Source: Alloactinosynnema sp. L-07 (GTDB lineage Bacteria > Actinomycetota > Actinomycetes > Mycobacteriales > Pseudonocardiaceae). From it: a stretch of 64,000 nucleotides of DNA. The notes beneath the pieces are model-generated. The model did not search any database. It had not been told where the DNA came from and worked only from the letters and a program-made list of their open reading frames with translations. This document shows positions 55,341 to 64,000 of the stretch, one piece after another. The stretch lies in the NCBI RefSeq assembly GCF_900070365.1, contig NZ_LN850107.1, positions 2,728,001 through 2,792,000 on the forward strand, given 5' to 3'. How positions within the stretch are numbered: position 1 is the stretch's first letter; every line of letters begins with the position of its first letter. Made by a program: the position numbers and the translations under genes.

Positions 55341-57659
55341 ATGAACGGAAGACAGCAGAAGACGACCCCGCAGGGGGCGGCAGCGTTCGGGGCGGAGCTT
55401 CAACGGTGGCGTGATCAGCGCGGGTTGTCGCTGGCCGAGCTGCAGAAGTTGACGACGTTCAGTCGGAGCCATCTGGGTAACGTCGAGCACGGCCAGCGCC
55501 AGCCGACCGAGCAGCTGGCCAAAGCCTGTGATCAGGCATTAGGGACCGACGGTGAGTTGCTGAGACTGTTCACCGCGCTACCGCGGGAGCAGGTTCACCG
55601 CGTGCGACCGGCGCAGCTTCCGGCCCGCGGCAGGCACTTCGTTGGGCGCGACGGCCACGTCGCGCGCATGTCCGCCGAGATCGACCAGGCTTCGCGACGC
55701 GCGCTCATGTCGGTGATGTGCTTGGACGGACCCGCCGGGGTGGGCAAGACCGCACTCGCCATCCAGTGGGCACACGTCGTCGCCGAACGATTCCCCGACG
55801 GAATTCTGTTCACGAATCTGCGCGGCCATGACGCGTCGAATCGACCGGCCCTCCCCAGCGAGGTGCTGCGCGATTTCCTGGTTGCACTCGGCGTCGGCCC
55901 GCTGGCCATTCCTCCCGGTATGGATCAGCGGATCGGCCAGTACCGCAGCCTGCTCGCGGGCAAGCGGATGATGGTCGTGCTCGACAACGCGGTTACCGCA
56001 GAGCAGGTCCGTCCGCTGCTGCCGGGCAGTGACGGTTGTCTGGCGTTGGTAACGAGCCGCAATCGGCTAGCCGGTTTGTCCACTCGCGACGATGCGATCC
56101 GAATGTCGGTGGGACCGCTCAACGCCGAGGAGTCTGCATCTCTGTTGACCGATGTCATTGGCCGTCGCGCGCACGAAGATCCCGAGGCCACTCGCGACCT
56201 CGCGATGCTGTGTGCCGGGTTCCCGCTGGCGTTGAGGATTGCTGCCGAACGAGCCAATGACCGGGACCACCTGGCGCTGGCCCGGCTGGCCACGATGCTT
56301 ACCTCACAGACCAAGCGGCTGGAGGTGCTCTCCGTGGGCGGCGACGACAGTGCCGCGCTCCGAGCGGCGTTCTCGTGGTCCTACACCGCGCTCGATAGCG
56401 GCCTGACCAGTCTGTTCCGGTTGTTGAGTGTCCACCCTGGCCCTGAGTTCAGTGTTGCCGCCGCGGGAGCGGTGGTCGACCTCGACCTGGCCGAGACGCA
56501 GGGACGGCTCGACGCGCTGGTACAGACTCATCTCATCGAGGAGACCGGCGAGGACCGCTACCGCTTCCACGACCTGCTCCGCCTCTACGCCGCCGAGTGC
56601 GCCGAAGCCGACGAGCCCGAACCGGCACGCCGTGCGGCCACCGAGCGGGTGCTGCGGTGGTACCTCAGCGCGGGCCAGGCGGCGGGCCGGATCATCTCCG
56701 CGGGTCGTGGCTACGCCGAACGCAACGTCCCGGCGATGCCCACGACACCGGAGTTCCTAGGCTACGACGAGGCCGCGGACTGGTGTGAGACCGAACGCGT
56801 GAACCTGGCCAACGCCAGCCAGGAGGCCGCCGAACTCGGCCTCGACGACATCGCCGTCGGACTGCCGATCGTCTTGTGCGACTACCTCTACCGCCGCAAG
56901 CCGTGGGGCCCGTGGACCCGGCCGCACGAACTCGCGCTGGAGATCTGCTGCGCGAACGGCGACACCGCGGGGTTCGCGTTCCTGGTCAACAACCTGGGCA
57001 ACGCCTTCCTCGACCTGGGCCGACCGTGGAAAGCACTGGCCTGCTACCGGCAGGCGCTCGCGATCCGACGCGGCAACGACGACTTCGGACTGGCCTGGAC
57101 CCTCATCGGAATCGGCCGCGCCTACCACGCCCTCGGCGAACTACGCCACGCCGCAGACGTGTTCACCCAGTCCGAGACCATGTTCACCGGCCTCAATGTC
57201 GCGCTCGGTTCAGCGATCGCGCAGTCCTACGTCGGCGAGGTCTGTCACGACATGGGCCAGCACCAGACGGCTCGCGAGTACCTCGAAGTGGCCGTCGAAT
57301 TGCTTCGCCCGCTGGATCGGCAGGCCGAGGGCTGCGCGCTCGACAAACTCGCCATCGTCTGCCGCCACCTCGACGACCTCGACCGCGCCATCATGCACCT
57401 CGAACGCGCCCTCGCCGCCCGCACCGAACTGGGCGACCGCCGCGAACAGGCCCGTACCTTGGATCTGCTCGCCGACCTGTACATCGCCGACAACCGCACC
57501 GCCCACGGCCGCGACGCCCTCCGCCGCGCCGTCGACGCCTACCGCGATGTCGACGACGAACTCAGGGCCGCCCAAGCCCAGCAACGCTTGGACAGCATGC
57601 GACCAGCCGTATCGAGGGGAGCACACGTTGACCGCACGCTACGAACAGGTGGCCGGTGA
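55341..57659 (+). CDS. XRE-NB-ARC-TPR transcriptional regulator
   Basis: 772 residues. ATG 55341 has a GGGGGGAGG site; the frame opens 24 bases earlier at TTG. An XRE helix-turn-helix (FGAELQRWRDQRGLSLAELQ, FSRSHLGNVEHGQRQPT) is followed by an NB-ARC NTPase (CLDGPAGVGKTALAIQWAHV, RMMVVLDNAVTAEQVRPLLP, LALVTSRNRLAGL), a winged helix and C-terminal TPR-like helices. It belongs to the large actinomycete family of AfsR-like regulators with an XRE head. Its end overlaps the start of the oxidoreductase by 32 bases, suggesting it controls that gene. Confidence 0.88.
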   Translation: MNGRQQKTTPQGAAAFGAELQRWRDQRGLSLAELQKLTTFSRSHLGNVEHGQRQPTEQLAKACDQALGTDGELLRLFTALPREQVHRVRPAQLPARGRHFVGRDGHVARMSAEIDQASRRALMSVMCLDGPAGVGKTALAIQWAHVVAERFPDGILFTNLRGHDASNRPALPSEVLRDFLVALGVGPLAIPPGMDQRIGQYRSLLAGKRMMVVLDNAVTAEQVRPLLPGSDGCLALVTSRNRLAGLSTRDDAIRMSVGPLNAEESASLLTDVIGRRAHEDPEATRDLAMLCAGFPLALRIAAERANDRDHLALARLATMLTSQTKRLEVLSVGGDDSAALRAAFSWSYTALDSGLTSLFRLLSVHPGPEFSVAAAGAVVDLDLAETQGRLDALVQTHLIEETGEDRYRFHDLLRLYAAECAEADEPEPARRAATERVLRWYLSAGQAAGRIISAGRGYAERNVPAMPTTPEFLGYDEAADWCETERVNLANASQEAAELGLDDIAVGLPIVLCDYLYRRKPWGPWTRPHELALEICCANGDTAGFAFLVNNLGNAFLDLGRPWKALACYRQALAIRRGNDDFGLAWTLIGIGRAYHALGELRHAADVFTQSETMFTGLNVALGSAIAQSYVGEVCHDMGQHQTAREYLEVAVELLRPLDRQAEGCALDKLAIVCRHLDDLDRAIMHLERALAARTELGDRREQARTLDLLADLYIADNRTAHGRDALRRAVDAYRDVDDELRAAQAQQRLDSMRPAVSRGAHVDRTLRTGGR

Positions 57660-58860
57660 CCCGCGGCTCATCACCAGCGGGCCGCGCTTCGACGCCTGCT
57701 CGGACGACTTTGGCCACATCGTCCACCACGAGCCCGACGCGGTCGTCGGCGCGGAGTCCGTCGCCGATGTCATCGACGCCGTCCGCTACGCCCGCGCCCA
57801 CAACCTCGAAGTCGTGCCCCGCGGCGCAGGGCACTCCACCGCAGGCCAAGCCCAATCAGCGGGCGGCGTGGTCATCGACATGCGCGGCCTCGACGGCGTC
57901 CACACCGTCGAGCCCGGTCGCGCCGTCGTGGACGGCGGCACCCGTTGGAGCACGGTCACCGGCGCCGCGCTCGAACGCGGCCAGACACCACCGGTGCTGA
58001 CCGACTACATCGAACTGACCGTCGGTGGCACGCTCTCCGTTGGCGGACTCAGCGGCACCAGCCACCGTTACGGCGCACAAACCGACAACGTGGACGAACT
58101 CGACGTCGTCACCTCCGCCGGAGACCTCGTCACCTGCTCCCGGACCGAGAACCGGCAGCTCTTCGATGACGTCCGAGCCGGACGTGGCCGCCGCGGCATC
58201 ATCACCCGTGCGACCCTCACCCTCATCCCCGCCCCAGTGTCCGTCCGGGTCTACCACGTCTACTACCACGACCTCGCGCTCTTCCTGCGAGAACAGCTGT
58301 GGCTGATGACCAGCGGCGCCGCCGACTACATCGAAGGCCACGCCCGCCCGAACGACCAGGGATCCTGGTGGCACCGCATCGAAGCCGCGTTCAACTACAC
58401 ATCGACGGCCCTGCCAAACGACGAGATCATCAAGCGGCTCTCCTCAGACGAAGTCGAAGTCGAGGACATCGACTACTGGTCCTTCGTCCGACGTTTGGCC
58501 GACGGCGAGACGGCGCTGCGGTCCACCGGACACTGGCTCGACCCACACCCGTGGACCAACTGCTTCATCCCCGAAAGCCAGGCAGAACAGGCGATCGGCG
58601 AGATCATGGACACCCTGTCACCAGACAACATGATCGACTTCGAGACCGTCCTGCACTACCCAGTACCCCGGAACGCCATCGCCACCCCACGACTGTCACT
58701 GCCTGCCGCACCGAACTCCTACCTGTTCGCGGTTCTGCGCACCGCGTCCCCCGGGCACACTTTGAGCGTTCCCGACATGCTTGCCAGCAAGAAGACCATC
58801 GAACTGATAGCGCAGCAGCACGGCGGCACCGCGTACCTTGGTTCGATCACGCAGCCATGA
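57628..58860 (+). CDS. FAD-binding oxidoreductase, apparently short at the C-terminus
   Basis: 410 residues from TTG 57628 (GAGGGGA seven bases upstream), inside the end of the regulator gene. The FAD-binding PCMH domain is clear: HEPDAVVGAESVADVIDAVR, EVVPRGAGHSTAGQAQSAGG, VDGGTRWSTVTGAALERG, LTVGGTLSVGGLSGTSHRYG. This resembles cytokinin-dehydrogenase-like enzymes. The protein stops after GGTAYLGSITQP, about 45 residues before the family's usual end containing a D-P-x-x-x-L-x-P-G-x-G-I-F motif. Bases 58861-59090 hold no intact frame for the missing part, so truncation is likely. Confidence 0.82.
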   Translation: MTARYEQVAGDPRLITSGPRFDACSDDFGHIVHHEPDAVVGAESVADVIDAVRYARAHNLEVVPRGAGHSTAGQAQSAGGVVIDMRGLDGVHTVEPGRAVVDGGTRWSTVTGAALERGQTPPVLTDYIELTVGGTLSVGGLSGTSHRYGAQTDNVDELDVVTSAGDLVTCSRTENRQLFDDVRAGRGRRGIITRATLTLIPAPVSVRVYHVYYHDLALFLREQLWLMTSGAADYIEGHARPNDQGSWWHRIEAAFNYTSTALPNDEIIKRLSSDEVEVEDIDYWSFVRRLADGETALRSTGHWLDPHPWTNCFIPESQAEQAIGEIMDTLSPDNMIDFETVLHYPVPRNAIATPRLSLPAAPNSYLFAVLRTASPGHTLSVPDMLASKKTIELIAQQHGGTAYLGSITQP

Positions 58861-59019
58861 CGACTTCGGAGAGACCCCCGATCCTCGAAGCGATTAAGAC
58901 CCGAGCCACTACGCACGAACTTGGCCCAACTCGGGCCTCGACGAGCACATCGGCGGCCAGTAACAGCGGTGGGTCGAGGCCGGGTGGATCACCGAGACCA
59001 ATGTCCGTTGGCTGGTCGG

Positions 59020-59394
59020 CTACCGACATCCCCGCTGGCAACTGCCGGACTCGTCGCCGCGCTTCGCGCGGCGCCTTAATTCAGCCATTCTGACCTGCTG
59101 CCCGATCCTCATCAGCTTTCCGATCGCTGGACGAGTCGGACGAGGGGTGGTGCCATCACGCACGCTCACGGGCAGCCGGGGGAACGGTCCGCGCCGGATA
59201 TAGCGCCACTGCGAGACGAACACGACCATGGTCAGCACGAGATTCAGCGAGCCCCAGAACAGGAACGCCGTCCAGTCGTCGAGTAGGAACACCCCCGCGA
59301 CGATCGCGAAGACCAGGAACACGCCACCGGCCAGCACTCCACGCCAAGTCAACCGCTTGAGGTCGTGCATCCGCTCGCGCTGCTCGTCGTCCAT
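59020..59394 (-). CDS. Small two-helix membrane protein
   Basis: 124 residues from ATG 59394. A charged N-terminus (MDDEQRERMHDLKRLTWR) is followed by two closely spaced membrane helices (VLAGGVFLVFAIVAGVFLLD and AFLFWGSLNLVLTMVVFVSQ), then a basic cytosolic tail. No family recognised. Two short gaps around it (58861-59019 and 59395-59726) show nothing further. Confidence 0.65.
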   Translation of the reverse strand: MDDEQRERMHDLKRLTWRGVLAGGVFLVFAIVAGVFLLDDWTAFLFWGSLNLVLTMVVFVSQWRYIRRGPFPRLPVSVRDGTTPRPTRPAIGKLMRIGQQVRMAELRRRAKRGDESGSCQRGCR

Positions 59395-59726
59395 CTCGCG
59401 CTTCCCCACGCACCAACTTTCCCACATCAAGCAGGACGCAGAACGATTCTTGGAGGTGCGTCCGGGATGTCGGTCACTGCGGCGCGTCTCGGATTCCGCC
59501 AACCAGGTCCGACACACGCACACCAAACTGTCCGGACCTGGTTGGCGAATCGCAGGTCAGCTTCACCGTCCTCCGACAAGTTCAACCGGACGGGACAGGT
59601 CGTGTCCCGTCCGGCCGAAGTTGGCGGATTCCACGCCAAGTTGGCGGGGGCCTGCGGAGTCCGGGTAGTTGGCGTGACGGGCGGAATGGTTGCTGGTGGC
59701 AGGGCCCTGCCGGTGTGGACGGGGTC

Positions 59727-60530
59727 TCAGCCGCTCTGCGGCCTTGATTCCGGGTTCGACTCCGGTGCGGGCTCCAGCACGATCCCCGGCACGACTCCTG
59801 GCGGTGTCTCGTGCGGGGACTCCGGGGTTGGCTCCGGCGATGTCTCGGGCCATGACAGCGGTGCCGGGCCGAACGCGCGTCGGGCGGCCTTGACGGCCAG
59901 TGCGGCGACGGTGGCGTTGGCGCCGCCGCCGATCACCGCGCCGATGCCGAACGGGGCTACCCGGCCGAGCACGATGATCCCTTGCTTGGTGCCGTACTTG
60001 GTGATGAAGTTCCTGCCCAGGACGCTGTTGATCTGGCGCAGGGCCGCTGTGGGCACTTTGCTAATGAGCTGTCGGCCCCAGTGCTGGCCGGTGCGCTCGG
60101 CGACCTTGCCGATGGTCGTGGATCCGGACTTGCCGAGTAGGACCCCCATGACGAGTGTCCGGCGGCGTTCGATCTCGTCGAGCTGGACCCCGTGGACCTC
60201 GGCGACCGAGAGCACGAACAGGGTGCTCAGTTCGAGCGAGGAGAACGCCTCGCCCGCCGACAGTGCCAGCGCGATCCCGGTGCCGACGGCGGGCGCTGCC
60301 GCGGCGCCCCCGACCGCGGCGCCCGTGCTAGCCAGAGCGCTGACGTACATCCGCTCCAGGGTGCGGACGACATCCGCCGGTGTCGCCTCCGGGTTGCGCT
60401 GGCGGGCCCGGGCGATGTTCTTGCGGACCAGCGGTGTCTGCAGGCCGATGGCCTTGTCCAACAGATCGAGGATCGGCTGGCCCCGTCCGCTCGACGCCGG
60501 GACCGGTCCTTCGAGTGCGTCAGAGGCCAC
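59727..60530 (-). CDS. Hypothetical protein resembling the EcsC family
   Basis: 267 residues from GTG 60530, chosen because AAGGGAG lies just ahead; the frame opens at 60572. The middle has small-residue-rich amphipathic helices (ALASTGAAVGGAAAAPAVGT, ALSAGEAFSSLELSTLFVLS) and AEVHGVQLDEIERRRTLVMG, then LGRNFITKYGTKQGIIVLGR and FGIGAVIGGGANATVAALAV, a pattern like EcsC-type proteins. The C-terminal 45 residues are Pro/Glu/Ser-rich. The function is unknown. Confidence 0.6.
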   Translation of the reverse strand: MASDALEGPVPASSGRGQPILDLLDKAIGLQTPLVRKNIARARQRNPEATPADVVRTLERMYVSALASTGAAVGGAAAAPAVGTGIALALSAGEAFSSLELSTLFVLSVAEVHGVQLDEIERRRTLVMGVLLGKSGSTTIGKVAERTGQHWGRQLISKVPTAALRQINSVLGRNFITKYGTKQGIIVLGRVAPFGIGAVIGGGANATVAALAVKAARRAFGPAPLSWPETSPEPTPESPHETPPGVVPGIVLEPAPESNPESRPQSG

Positions 60531-60549
60531 ACCAAGCTCCCTTGCGTCG

Positions 60550-60800
60550 TCACGTTCCTCGCCCAGTCTCACGCCCGAGCGGCCAGAGCCAGTCCTTGCG
60601 CTTGATCGTCAGGCAGAAGCTGGCCGAGAGCATGACGTTAGCGCCCGTCGTCAGCCAGAGGCCCAAGGCTGCTCCGAGCCGGGGGTAGGGCACATTATGG
60701 CCGTAGAAGCTGGCGATGGCGGCGGGGATCGCGCACGTCATGGTCGTTGGCGAGGGAGTCGAACGCCGAGGTGACAGATCGCGGCGCTGCCACCGCCCAG
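60550..60800 (-). pseudogene. CorA-like magnesium transporter C-terminal fragment
   Basis: The last 60 residues read IPAAIASFYGHNVPYPRLGA, then ALGLWLTTGANVMLSASFCL and RRKDWL-like IKRKDWLWPL, matching the C-terminal membrane part of CorA proteins, including the Y-G-x-N signature. Just upstream SVTSAFDSLANDH continues the match in another frame. The rest of the gene is not identifiable, so this is a relic overlapping the upstream end of the EcsC-like frame. The 360 bases beyond it show no gene. Confidence 0.6.
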
Positions 60801-61156
60801 CGCGCCGCGTCGACCAGCTCGGCCACTGCTCTCGTGAACGCGCCAGCGATAGCGGACCGTCGCGGAGCTGATCAGCCAGCTGTCTCACAAGCGAACCCAG
60901 CCCGCGATGCTCGGCTCGGGGGCCGGGGTGTGCGTGGTGCACGACGGGTTCGACAACCTCATGCACCACCGTTAGGGAGACGGGGGCAACGTAGCCGAGA
61001 CGGGCGGCAGCTCCCGCTGTTCACATCGCTGCACGCACTTCCCGCCGCGTCCACGGCCATCGAAACGCCACGCTGATGGAAGTTCGGAGAGGAAGGCTGC
61101 TACCAATACGAGCCCTCGATCAAGGTCGACCTGTCATTGACGCGCGAGCACACGCC

Positions 61157-61345
61157 TCACGAACTCGGTGACTTGATGATGACGTCGATCAGGAGCTTCC
61201 ACGACTCCCGATCAACCGTGAGAGTTCCGCCCGCACGGTGTTTGGTGTCCCGGATGCCCGCCGAGGTGACGGCCAACGCGACCTCGACGCAACTCTCTCC
61301 GTCGCTGGTAAAGCTTGACGTACGCCACCTGGCATCATTCGACAT
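61157..61345 (-). CDS. DUF397 protein
   Basis: 62 residues from ATG 61345 (GAGGGG ahead): MSNDARWRTSSFTSDGESCV, EVALAVTSAGIRDTKHRAGG, TLTVDRESWKLLIDVI. The TSSFS-x-x-x-x-x-C-V-E-V motif defines DUF397, the small partner of XRE/DUF5753 regulators in actinomycetes. It starts 23 bases after that gene's stop. Confidence 0.92.
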   Translation of the reverse strand: MSNDARWRTSSFTSDGESCVEVALAVTSAGIRDTKHRAGGTLTVDRESWKLLIDVIIKSPSS

Positions 61346-61368
61346 GCATGGCCCCTCTGACAGCTCCT

Positions 61369-62220
61369 TCACAGTGCGGCCATGTACCTGGCGATCAGGT
61401 CACGCGTGTCGTGTACCGGCAATGCCCGCTCTGCGATCCGTTCGGCTCTTAGATGGTAGGCCGCGACCTGGCCAGGTTCCTGCACCGATCGGGCGCCTTC
61501 CGGCCCCTCCGAGTAGCCGATGCTGCGAGCCTCGGTGAAATCGAGGAGGGTGAACTTGCCGTCCAGGCCATCGTGCACAGGCACGTCGAACGGGATGACC
61601 TGCAGCGTCACGTTCGGCTTGGTCGACAGATCGAGCAGGTGCTGAAGCTGTTCGCGGAAGACGTCGCTACCACCGATCCGGCGGTGCAGAACAGCTTCCT
61701 CAAGGACGCAGTGCAGGCGCAGCGGGTTCTCGTCGCGCCACAGGTGGCGCTGGCGATCAGTTCGCACATCGACGACTCGGTCGGCGTCGACCAGCGGCAC
61801 ACGGAGATTGTCAGTGAGCAGGGCCCGCGCGTATCCACGCGTCTGGGCCAGACCAGCCACGACCATGGGCGCGTAAGCGAACGACGAGGACGCGAGCCCT
61901 TCGAGCCCGATCAACGTCCTGAGCCAGTCCGGCACAACGTCGGCGTTGGACGCCCACCAGTCGTCCGCATCTGATCGACCGGCCAATCGCGCAATCCGGT
62001 CGATCTGCGGTTGTGGGACGCCATAGTGCCCAAGCAGCGCTCGTACGACGTCGGGTTGCTGGCGGTTCCGGCCGCTCTCCAGATGAGCAAGCCCGCCTGC
62101 GGTGATGCCCAGGAAGTCCGCTGCGGTCGACTGCTTGATTCGTGCCTGGTCGCGGGCGACTCGCAGTTCATTGCCGACCAGAAAGCCCAGAGCTGTTGGC
62201 AAGCGCTCGGCAGCCACCAT
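61369..62220 (-). CDS. XRE-family regulator with DUF5753 domain
   Basis: 283 residues from ATG 62220 (AAGGGAG ahead; the frame opens at 62391). The helix-turn-helix reads LRVARDQARIKQSTAADFLG, ITAGGLAHLESGRNRQQPD. The C-terminal DUF5753 ligand-sensing region contains YAPMVVAGLAQTRGYARALL, QHLLDLSTKPNVTLQVIPFD and GKFTLLDFTEARSIGYSEGP. With DUF397 it forms a WhiJ-like regulatory pair. A perfect palindrome lies 90 bases upstream. Confidence 0.92.
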   Translation of the reverse strand: MVAAERLPTALGFLVGNELRVARDQARIKQSTAADFLGITAGGLAHLESGRNRQQPDVVRALLGHYGVPQPQIDRIARLAGRSDADDWWASNADVVPDWLRTLIGLEGLASSSFAYAPMVVAGLAQTRGYARALLTDNLRVPLVDADRVVDVRTDRQRHLWRDENPLRLHCVLEEAVLHRRIGGSDVFREQLQHLLDLSTKPNVTLQVIPFDVPVHDGLDGKFTLLDFTEARSIGYSEGPEGARSVQEPGQVAAYHLRAERIAERALPVHDTRDLIARYMAAL

Positions 62221-62309
62221 GTCTCCCTTCGGCCAAACCGTCGGCACCGAGTCTTCCAGCCCCACTCGATCACGCCCCAGGATGGTCACCCAATCAGGGG
62301 ATGGATTAC

Positions 62310-62322
62310 GGTAAAGTTTACC
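62310..62322. promoter_or_regulatory. GGTAAAGTTTACC palindrome, putative operator
   Basis: A perfect 13-base inverted repeat (GGTAAA-G-TTTACC) in an AT-rich patch between the XRE/DUF5753 gene and the forward small genes, followed at 62323-62333 by a half-site-like gctaactttat. Its place in a divergent promoter region suggests autoregulation by the XRE protein. Confidence 0.65.
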
Positions 62323-62477
62323 GCTAACTTTATCAACGCAGCCCGATGGGCCGCACGCGGGTCGGGAGGACCGGCGGCATCCGTTCGGCAACGTGCTCCG
62401 ACCTCCCGATCAGCGCAGAAGGCGGCGGGGTCGAACCCACCCCAGTTCGACCCCGCCGTCCCGGTTACGGGAGACCA

Positions 62478-62589
62478 AATGGCGATGCCAACTGTCATCG
62501 TTGGGCTGGCCGCGTGCGTCCTATGCGCAAGGCTTGGCCTGCTGCTCTGGAAGCGAACGCACGACTTCTCCGTCGAGGACAAGCGATGA
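62478..62589 (+). CDS. Very small membrane protein
   Basis: 36 residues: MPTVIVGLAACVLCARLGLL forms one membrane helix, followed by KRTHDFSVEDKR. ATG 62478 has GGGAGA upstream. The stop overlaps the next small frame (ATGA). Divergent from the XRE gene. No family known. Confidence 0.45.
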
Positions 62590-62744
62590 GCCCCGCGGCC
62601 GAGGCCAACCTCGATGCCTACGCGCAGGAACTGCTGCGAAGCGGTGGCTTCCTCGACCACAGCCCAACGCGCTCGGGCAACTCGATGTCTCTCTTGCCCG
62701 CGACCACGACGGGCTCGTCGACGCATTGGTTCTCTCGCCGTTAG
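62586..62744 (+). CDS. Small hypothetical frame coupled to the micro-membrane gene
   Basis: 52 codons from ATG 62586 (AEANLDAYAQELLRSGGFLD), coupled by ATGA to the frame before. After about 25 residues another frame reads better (LGQLDVSLARDHDGLVDALV), so either the gene is broken or the match is chance. Low confidence. Confidence 0.35.
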   Translation: MSPAAEANLDAYAQELLRSGGFLDHSPTRSGNSMSLLPATTTGSSTHWFSRR

Positions 62745-62948
62745 GCCCCGGCGTGGTGGGACCCAGACGTGCCATGGGAGCACCCGCCCGCACACCTGCA
62801 CCGCGTTCTGCCAGCCCCTGACGCAATTCGTCTGGCGTTGAACATGACCCAGACCAGCCGCCCCGCGCCAACTGTGGCCAGCGGTCGTAGTCAACGCGCA
62901 TGCCGCCCTGAGGTCTTGACATCGGCCAACGATCAGTCGAGGTACCTA

Positions 62949-63407
62949 ATGCACCCGAATCCACGCACCACGAGGTTGAGCGAACCGGCATCGAGCGGTC
63001 GCAAGGAACTACCGCTGCGCAATGTCGGGACTCTCGTAGCAAATGCCGAGCAAGTGGCCTTGATCGCTGCCGCCAGGGTCGCCAAGACGCGGGCCGAACT
63101 GTCACCTGCGCAGCGCACCAGCCCCTGGGTCCCGATCTTGGTCATCACCGATCCCTGGCTGGAATGCTGGCTGAAGTGGGACGGCCGAGCCACCACCGAC
63201 AACCAGGACACCGTCCTCATCCTCAACACCACGACGCTCCCTGGACTCAACAAGGTGGACGTCGCGGACTCGGTGGTGTTGGACGCCTACCTCGACGCGT
63301 TCACCGGAAGCCTTGCCCTGCGCGGTTATCTCGTGCAGACCTCGTGGAGCAAACAAGATCGCGCGACTCAACAACGAGTATGGCGACTTCGCCGAAAGCG
63401 CGGCTGA
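62949..63407 (+). CDS. Hypothetical protein upstream of an ECF sigma factor
   Basis: 152 residues from ATG 62949 (GAGG seven bases upstream; the frame opens at 62769). It reads as a soluble alpha/beta protein (LPLRNVGTLVANAEQVALIA, PWVPILVITDPWLECWLKWD, TVLILNTTTLPGLNKVDVAD), ending in a basic tail. No family recognised. The sigma factor starts three bases after its stop. Confidence 0.55.
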   Translation: MHPNPRTTRLSEPASSGRKELPLRNVGTLVANAEQVALIAAARVAKTRAELSPAQRTSPWVPILVITDPWLECWLKWDGRATTDNQDTVLILNTTTLPGLNKVDVADSVVLDAYLDAFTGSLALRGYLVQTSWSKQDRATQQRVWRLRRKRG

Positions 63408-63409
63408 GG

Positions 63410-64000
63410 ATGAGTACCACACTGATCGAATTCCCGGAATTTGAGGACGGCCGCCTCGCCAGCCTGGTCCGCGCCGGGACCGTGTCGGCCTACGGATCGC
63501 TCTACGAGCGGCACGTCGGCGCGGCGCGGAACCTGGCCCGCCAACTCACCAGGTCGCCCGCCGAGGCCGACGACCTGGTGTCCGAGGCGTTCGCGAAAGT
63601 CCTCGACACCCTGCGCCAAGGCCGCGGCCCCGACTCCGCCTTCCGCGCCTACCTGCTCACCGCTCTGCGCCACACCGCCTACGACAAGACCCGCCGCGAC
63701 AAGAAGGTCGAACTCTCCGACGACGTCTCCCAGGTCAGCGGCGTCAACCCCGACCAGGTCGCGGTCCCCTTCTCCGACACCGCCGTCGCCGGACTCGAAC
63801 GCAGCCTCGCCGCCCGCGCCTTCGCCATGCTCCCCGAACGCTGGCAAGCCGTCCTCTGGCACACCGAGATCGAAGGCCAGAACCCCGCCCAGGTCGCCCC
63901 CATCCTCGGCCTCACCCCCAACGGCGTCTCCGCCCTGGCCTACCGCGCCCGCGAAGGACTCCGCCAGGCCTACCTCCAAGTCCACCTCGCCGAAAACAGC
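63410..64000 (+). CDS. ECF-type sigma factor, cut by the window end
   Basis: Reads from ATG 63410 to the last base with no stop. Region 2: AYGSLYERHVGAARNLARQL, SPAEADDLVSEAFAKVLDTL; region 4: ARAFAMLPERWQAVLWHTEI, EGQNPAQVAPILGLTPNGVS. The factor resembles actinomycete ECF sigma factors that are followed by a large zinc-anti-sigma or repeat protein; the downstream part is outside the window. Confidence 0.88.
   Translation, partial: MSTTLIEFPEFEDGRLASLVRAGTVSAYGSLYERHVGAARNLARQLTRSPAEADDLVSEAFAKVLDTLRQGRGPDSAFRAYLLTALRHTAYDKTRRDKKVELSDDVSQVSGVNPDQVAVPFSDTAVAGLERSLAARAFAMLPERWQAVLWHTEIEGQNPAQVAPILGLTPNGVSALAYRAREGLRQAYLQVHLAENS

Noticed and set aside
1..64000. CRISPR arrays, rRNA and tRNA genes
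   Set aside because: No regularly spaced repeats of CRISPR type, no rRNA signature and no foldable tRNA were seen.

Overview
The window is high-GC DNA from an actinomycete. Several traits point to Pseudonocardiaceae or a close relative: an XRE/DUF5753 regulator paired with DUF397, an XRE-NB-ARC-TPR regulator, SigE-type and SnoaL-tailed ECF sigma factors, and a Gram-positive Tad pilus locus. Assignments rest on reading the translated sequence; no database search was run.

Bases 1 to about 45.4 kb look like an integrated conjugative element, or accreted pieces of one. At the left end are a tyrosine integrase and an excisionase-like HTH gene. Next comes a reverse-strand cassette (1757-7843) of six genes chained by ATGA stop/start overlaps: a degenerate methyltransferase, an N4/N6-type DNA methyltransferase, a C5-cytosine methyltransferase, a PAPS-reductase-like PP-loop enzyme, a VUT-family (queuosine-precursor) transporter and a DpdA/TGT-like transglycosylase. 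I read it as a DNA modification system, possibly of the 7-deazaguanine kind. Divergent to it is a conjugation operon (8401-20368): an unrecognised leading gene, a pilin, a TrbL/VirB6-like channel protein with an unusual repeated LPLD tail, PrgI, a VirB4 ATPase, a VirD4 coupling protein, a replication-relaxation protein and an NlpC/P60 hydrolase.

From 20.4 to 28.4 kb there is a conflict-type locus (EACC1 adaptor plus a caspase-STAND NTPase-TPR protein). Around it lie an inverted-repeat region, a decayed integrase, a SigE-family sigma factor with its membrane-anchored partner, and an ISL3 transposase fragment. From 28.4 to 45.4 kb are accessory genes: a RAMA-domain protein with two unknowns, a two-winged-helix acidic protein, a HELTH protein next to an ECF/SnoaL sigma factor, DUF6283 and two small genes, a MoxR ATPase/VWA-metallopeptidase-like pair, and a LysM-BTAD membrane regulator.

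From 45.8 kb the content looks chromosomal: a DUF4037 protein, a Tad (Flp-type) pilus operon (46964-53330) with secreted and lipoprotein companions, a DUF6355 secreted protein, an XRE-NB-ARC-TPR regulator coupled to an FAD oxidoreductase, small membrane genes, a corA fragment, the DUF397/XRE pair with a palindromic operator, and an ECF sigma factor cut by the window end.

Single-base frame breaks recur (VUT gene, C5 methyltransferase, first conjugation gene, DUF6283, the 41.2 kb gene). Several come in compensating pairs. They are either assembly errors or accessory-gene decay, and should be settled from reads first.
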